This document shows positions 16,568 through 17,832 of a stretch of DNA of 17,832 nt, in pieces. This DNA is from an uncultured Rhodocyclaceae bacterium (GTDB lineage: Bacteria; Pseudomonadota; Gammaproteobacteria; Burkholderiales; Rhodocyclaceae). The position numbers and the translations under genes are program-made. Location: NCBI GenBank assembly GCA_903950295.1, contig CAJBAP010000269.1, positions 1-17,832 on the forward strand, given 5' to 3'. Positions within the stretch are counted from its first letter, which is position 1. Each line of letters begins with the position of its first letter. The notes below the pieces were generated by a model that was not told the DNA's origin, did not search any database, and worked only from the letters and a program-made list of their open reading frames with translations.

Positions 16568-16950
16568 TCAGCAACCACTTTCCCCAAGATGCCGCACTGG
16601 CTGGAGATTCTGCCAGATGTAGCGTGGGCAAAGTGCTACAGCAATCTCGTCTGAGACAGACTGCCAATCACCCAATTCCTTTTGCCGCCATAAGGTCACC
16701 GAGGGATACCAAGACGTATCGACCCTGTTGCGCATCCAGCGGTAATCTCGCGGCCCAGATCGAGCAGCGCGCTTTGCTGAACCCAGGATTCCGCACTCGT
16801 CCCCCGATCCTTTTGCACACTGATCCAGGCGATGTGCGCCAAAGACAGCCAGGTCTCGACCCGTTCCGTCGCCAATGAGCGGTTGCGATCATTCGGATGG
16901 ATGGGGTTGCCGGCCCAGTTGATCGCAATTATCGGTCGGCCTGTCAAACG
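16568..16950 (-). pseudogene. C-terminal remnant of a TPR/glycosyltransferase-9-like protein, frameshifted
   Basis: Two adjoining frames carry matching pieces. The first, from about 16950 to 16745, reads RPIIAINWAGNPIHPNDRNR, then HIAWISVQKD and ALLDLGREI, typical of the glycosyltransferase-9-like domain attached to TPR repeats. The second frame, from about 16752 to a TGA at 16568, reads RDYRWMRNRVDTSWYPSVTL then WRQKELGDWQSVSDEIAVAL, the usual C-terminus of the same proteins. The segment normally between them is missing, so a deletion plus frameshift occurred near 16744-16752. No TPR part remains upstream, where hicAB begins. Confidence 0.7.
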
Positions 16951-16996
16951 ATGCGCTGGTTGAGGCGCCGCAGGCGATGGTGTGAAATGCAAGCAT

Positions 16997-17012
16997 AAAA
17001 CGCTTGCGTTTT
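16997..17012. promoter_or_regulatory. Palindrome upstream of hicA, candidate HicB operator
   Basis: AAAACGCTTGCGTTTT has perfect 7-bp arms around TT and ends 27 bp before the hicA ATG. HicB-type antitoxins bind palindromes at their own promoter. The role is inferred from position. Confidence 0.55.
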
Positions 17013-17039
17013 GCCGGACCATTTGTTAGCGTATCAACG

Positions 17040-17294
17040 ATGAAAAACAAACACGAGAAAACCTTGCGGGCGATCTTTACGCGACCGACATTGGCAACGG
17101 TGGTATTTCTGGATATCGAAGCGCTCGTGCTTGCTTTGGGGGGTGAAGTGGTGGAGGGCGCGGGGTCGCGAGTGGCGCTGCATCTCGGCAATACAGTCAA
17201 ACATGCCCATCGTCCGCATCCTGGCAAGGACGCGAAAAAGTACCAGATCGAAGAAATCAGGCTCTGGCTTGAGGCACAAGGAGTGAAACCATGA
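17040..17294 (+). CDS. hicA: HicA-family toxin (type II toxin-antitoxin)
   Basis: An 84-aa basic protein: MKNKHEKTLRAIFTRPT at the start, then FLDIEALVLALGGEVVEGAG followed by SRVALHL, and HRPHPGKDAKKYQIEEIRLW. This matches the longer HicA variant, a dsRBD-like mRNA interferase. The usual catalytic histidine of the GSHH motif is not at that place; H53 in ALHL may serve. The frame opens at 17004 but the ATG at 17040 gives the family start. Its TGA overlaps the hicB ATG by four bases (ATGA), the usual coupling. Confidence 0.9.
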   Translation: MKNKHEKTLRAIFTRPTLATVVFLDIEALVLALGGEVVEGAGSRVALHLGNTVKHAHRPHPGKDAKKYQIEEIRLWLEAQGVKP

Positions 17295-17629
17295 ACAATC
17301 TGACGTACAAAGGTTATGCGGCGCGCGTGGAGTTCGATGCCCGCGATGCAATTTTTTGGGGCAAGGTGCTGGGATTGCCCGAGAGCGTGAGCATTACTTT
17401 CGAGGGCGAAACCGTTGCTCAACTCACGGACGATTTTCACCATGCCGTCGACTTTTATATTGAGGATTGCGCAAGGCTGGGCACGGGGCCGCTCAAGCCG
17501 GCGAGCGGAAAACTGATGCTGCGCGTGCCGCCTGAAGTACATGGCTCGGCCTTGATCGCCGCTAAGGCGGCTGGAAAAAGCCTCAACCAATGGGCGACCG
17601 AAGTGCTGCGAGATGCGGCACATGCGTAA
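17291..17629 (+). CDS. hicB: HicB-family antitoxin
   Basis: A 112-aa antitoxin with the N-terminal RNase-H-like HicB fold (MNNLTYKGYAARVEFDARDA, then FEGETVAQLTDDFHHAVDFY) and a C-terminal ribbon-helix-helix DNA-binding tail (GKLMLRVPPEVHGSALIAAK then AAGKSLNQWATEVLRDAAHA). It neutralises HicA and should repress the hicAB promoter. Both domains are complete, so the module is probably functional. Confidence 0.93.
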   Translation: MNNLTYKGYAARVEFDARDAIFWGKVLGLPESVSITFEGETVAQLTDDFHHAVDFYIEDCARLGTGPLKPASGKLMLRVPPEVHGSALIAAKAAGKSLNQWATEVLRDAAHA

Positions 17630-17634
17630 GAACC

Positions 17635-17775
17635 TCAAATAATCGGAGTTAGCGCGTTGAGATAGTCGCTGTGGGTGACCGCAGCGACCGCACGAAAACC
17701 AGCCACCGCACCGGTCAGATCGCCGGTGCGGTAGGCCGTCAAGGTTTCATCGTGGTTGATCAAGTGCTCACTCAT
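17635..17775 (-). CDS. Possible small protein (46 aa), unknown
   Basis: Reads MSEHLINHDETLTAYRTGDL, then TGAVAGFRAVAAVTHSDYLN and ALTPII before TGA. The ATG (17773-17775) overlaps the end of the upstream partial gene by eight bases, as expected for an operon. It may be a complete small protein or a gene shortened by the events that brought hicAB beside it; the abrupt end favours neither clearly. Convergent with hicB, 5 bp apart. No family recognised. Confidence 0.4.
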   Translation of the reverse strand: MSEHLINHDETLTAYRTGDLTGAVAGFRAVAAVTHSDYLNALTPII

Positions 17776-17832
17776 TGCGCTCCGAAATCACGACCGTGGT
17801 GCGGGTGCCGCCAATAATGACGATTACCTGCA
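17768..17832 (-). CDS. C-terminal end of an unknown gene (runs off the window)
   Basis: The last 20 codons read QVIVIIGGTRTTVVISERNE then TGA at 17768-17770. Too short to identify. Kept because the frame is open to the edge and overlaps the start of the following small reading frame on the same strand. Confidence 0.4.
   Translation of the reverse strand, partial: QVIVIIGGTRTTVVISERNE

Overview
The window is a GC-rich bacterial chromosome segment. The protein set (YoaA/DinG-type helicase, RecQ, YcaO, PbrR/CadR-type MerR regulator, CorA, methionine gamma-lyase, HicAB) and the codon use suggest a betaproteobacterium, perhaps Rhodocyclales-like. That placement is inferred from protein resemblance alone. 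No rRNA, tRNA, CRISPR array or intact insertion sequence was seen.

Layout. 1-6500 is core-genome-like: the 5' part of an O-acetylhomoserine sulfhydrylase gene (-), the helicase gene yoaA (+), a DUF1330 gene (+), and a ycaO-recQ pair (-) joined by a 4-bp stop/start overlap. 6550-9600 is a mosaic of accessory genes and debris: a 24-codon remnant with an autotransporter-type extended signal peptide, a DUF4258/DUF2283 toxin-antitoxin-like pair, a truncated second copy of the corA upstream junction, an IS630-type transposase scrap, a dsbA-like/dsbB pair, a Pb/Cd-type MerR regulator, and a well-formed MerR-type promoter that now reads into a wrecked cation-efflux (CDF) gene. 9613-15480 holds an AAA/DUF4143 ATPase, corA with a coupled 117-aa gene of unknown function, methionine gamma-lyase, sseB, and a LysR regulator divergent from a small unknown gene across a perfect palindrome. 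15640-17832 holds a sulfotransferase, a glycosyltransferase-9/TPR-type pseudogene, a hicAB module, a 46-codon reading frame and the end of an unknown gene.

The signal that standard gene types do not explain is a short dispersed repeat: GTCGGCGCTGGCGGGACGGC preceded by four or five A. It has four near-identical copies (3184-3208, 10911-10935, 12400-12423, 15614-15637) and two degraded ones (1601-1624, 2524-2547). Three copies lie 3-11 bp downstream of stop codons of minus-strand genes. One lies in frame inside recQ, encoding part of the linker between the RQC and HRDC domains. One directly abuts the start codon of the 117-aa gene.

How genes fit together. The two PLP enzymes act in sulfur amino-acid metabolism. 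dsbA-like/dsbB form a thiol-oxidation pair next to the metal regulator. YcaO and RecQ are translationally coupled without an obvious shared function. Decay of the metal-efflux gene beside an intact regulator and operator suggests a former metal-resistance unit that has partly been lost.
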